Assembly (NCBI GenBank): GCA_040268355.1
Contig: JAWRIT010000121.1
Location: 1 to 43,569, forward strand
DNA: 43,569 nt
Origin: UBA1367 sp040268355
GTDB taxonomy: Bacteria > Actinomycetota > Coriobacteriia > Coriobacteriales > Atopobiaceae
Reading direction: 5' to 3'
The translations under genes were made by a program, and so were the position numbers. A model generated the notes under the pieces. The model had not been told where the DNA came from. It saw only the letters and a list, made by a program, of their open reading frames with translations, and did not search any database. Below are positions 43,255-43,569 of this stretch, one piece after another (within the stretch, counting starts at the first letter, position 1; every line of letters begins with the position of its first letter).

Positions 43255-43569
43255 AGGCCCCTCTTCTCCCATGCCGCAGCCGACCAATGGCATGGAGATG
43301 CCCCTCCCCCGTGCCATTTCCCGGCAGTCCCCCGTCCTGCCCGAGTGCCCCGCGAGGATGCCACGCCGCACGGTACGAGAGCCGCAGGCTCCGTGCCCGT
43401 CGGCCCCTCGGGTCCGGGCCGCCCGTAAAGGGCGACAACGGGCGCGGGGGCGCCCCGTCGGCCTCCCTCCGCCTGGGATGCGGCGGGGGCCAGGCGCCGT
43501 GGCTAGAGATCGGACTTTTGCGGTGTTTTTTCGGGCATCCCGGAGTATCTCCGTCCTCCGTCCTGCTGT
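43255..43569. other. Non-coding, structured end of the window
   Basis: No frame here looks protein-coding on either strand. Most of it is very GC-rich with several short inverted repeats (for example around 43402-43460). It is followed abruptly by a T-rich patch (43513-43531) with CGGGCATCCCGG at 43532-43543 and CGGAG/CTCCG at the edge. It may be the upstream region of a gene outside the window, an RNA element or a dispersed repeat. Confidence 0.4.

Overview
The window is a GC-rich stretch of bacterial chromosome (coding regions look roughly 65% G+C) made almost entirely of housekeeping genes, most of them on the minus strand. The gene set suggests an anaerobic Gram-positive actinobacterium of the class Coriobacteriia, most like Olsenella/Atopobiaceae. 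Pointers are PPDK, a CBS-containing manganese pyrophosphatase, the TIGR03936/TIGR03960 pair, two-subunit GlyQ/GlyS, frequent GTG/TTG starts and good Shine-Dalgarno sites. The taxonomic call is inference; no rRNA is present.

1-12.8 kb (minus strand) is the translation cluster rpsP-khpA-rimM-trmD-lepB, followed by glyQ-glyS, a half-length PPDK regulator, ppdK and dgt. After these comes a small lower-GC island with one orphan membrane gene, then rplS, rnhB and the start of a probable yraN that runs off the edge. The usual rpsP...trmD-rplS...rnhB block therefore appears split by about 9 kb of unrelated genes.

13.0-16.3 kb (plus strand) carries an OmpR-type response regulator, its histidine kinase and a DinB polymerase. 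A perfect 15-bp hairpin covers the kinase ribosome binding site.

16.3-21.5 kb (minus) is rplU-rpmA-(terminator)-obgE-proB-nadD-yqeK-rsfS, which links ribosome assembly, NAD and proline synthesis. 21.6-31.3 kb (minus) is the cell-elongation set mreB-mreC-mreD-mrdA-rodA. It runs into a DUF697-like protein and the two radical-SAM-associated genes, with several overlapping stop/start codons.

31.4-39.8 kb (minus) holds a membrane-anchored TPR protein, a cyclophilin, and a tight trio of a CtpE-like P-type ATPase, aconitase and a membrane zinc-ribbon protein. A tRNA-Arg(CCG) with promoter and terminator, a CBS/DRTGG manganese pyrophosphatase (plus) and a DAHP synthase (minus) complete the genes. 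About 500 bases of non-coding, structured sequence end the window.

I see no prophage, insertion sequence, CRISPR array or defence island. The least ordinary items are the half-length PPDK regulator, the RBS-covering hairpin in the two-component operon, the island flanked by matching hairpins, the PBP2 with an extra N-terminal membrane segment, and the DUF697-like protein tied to the mre/rod genes.
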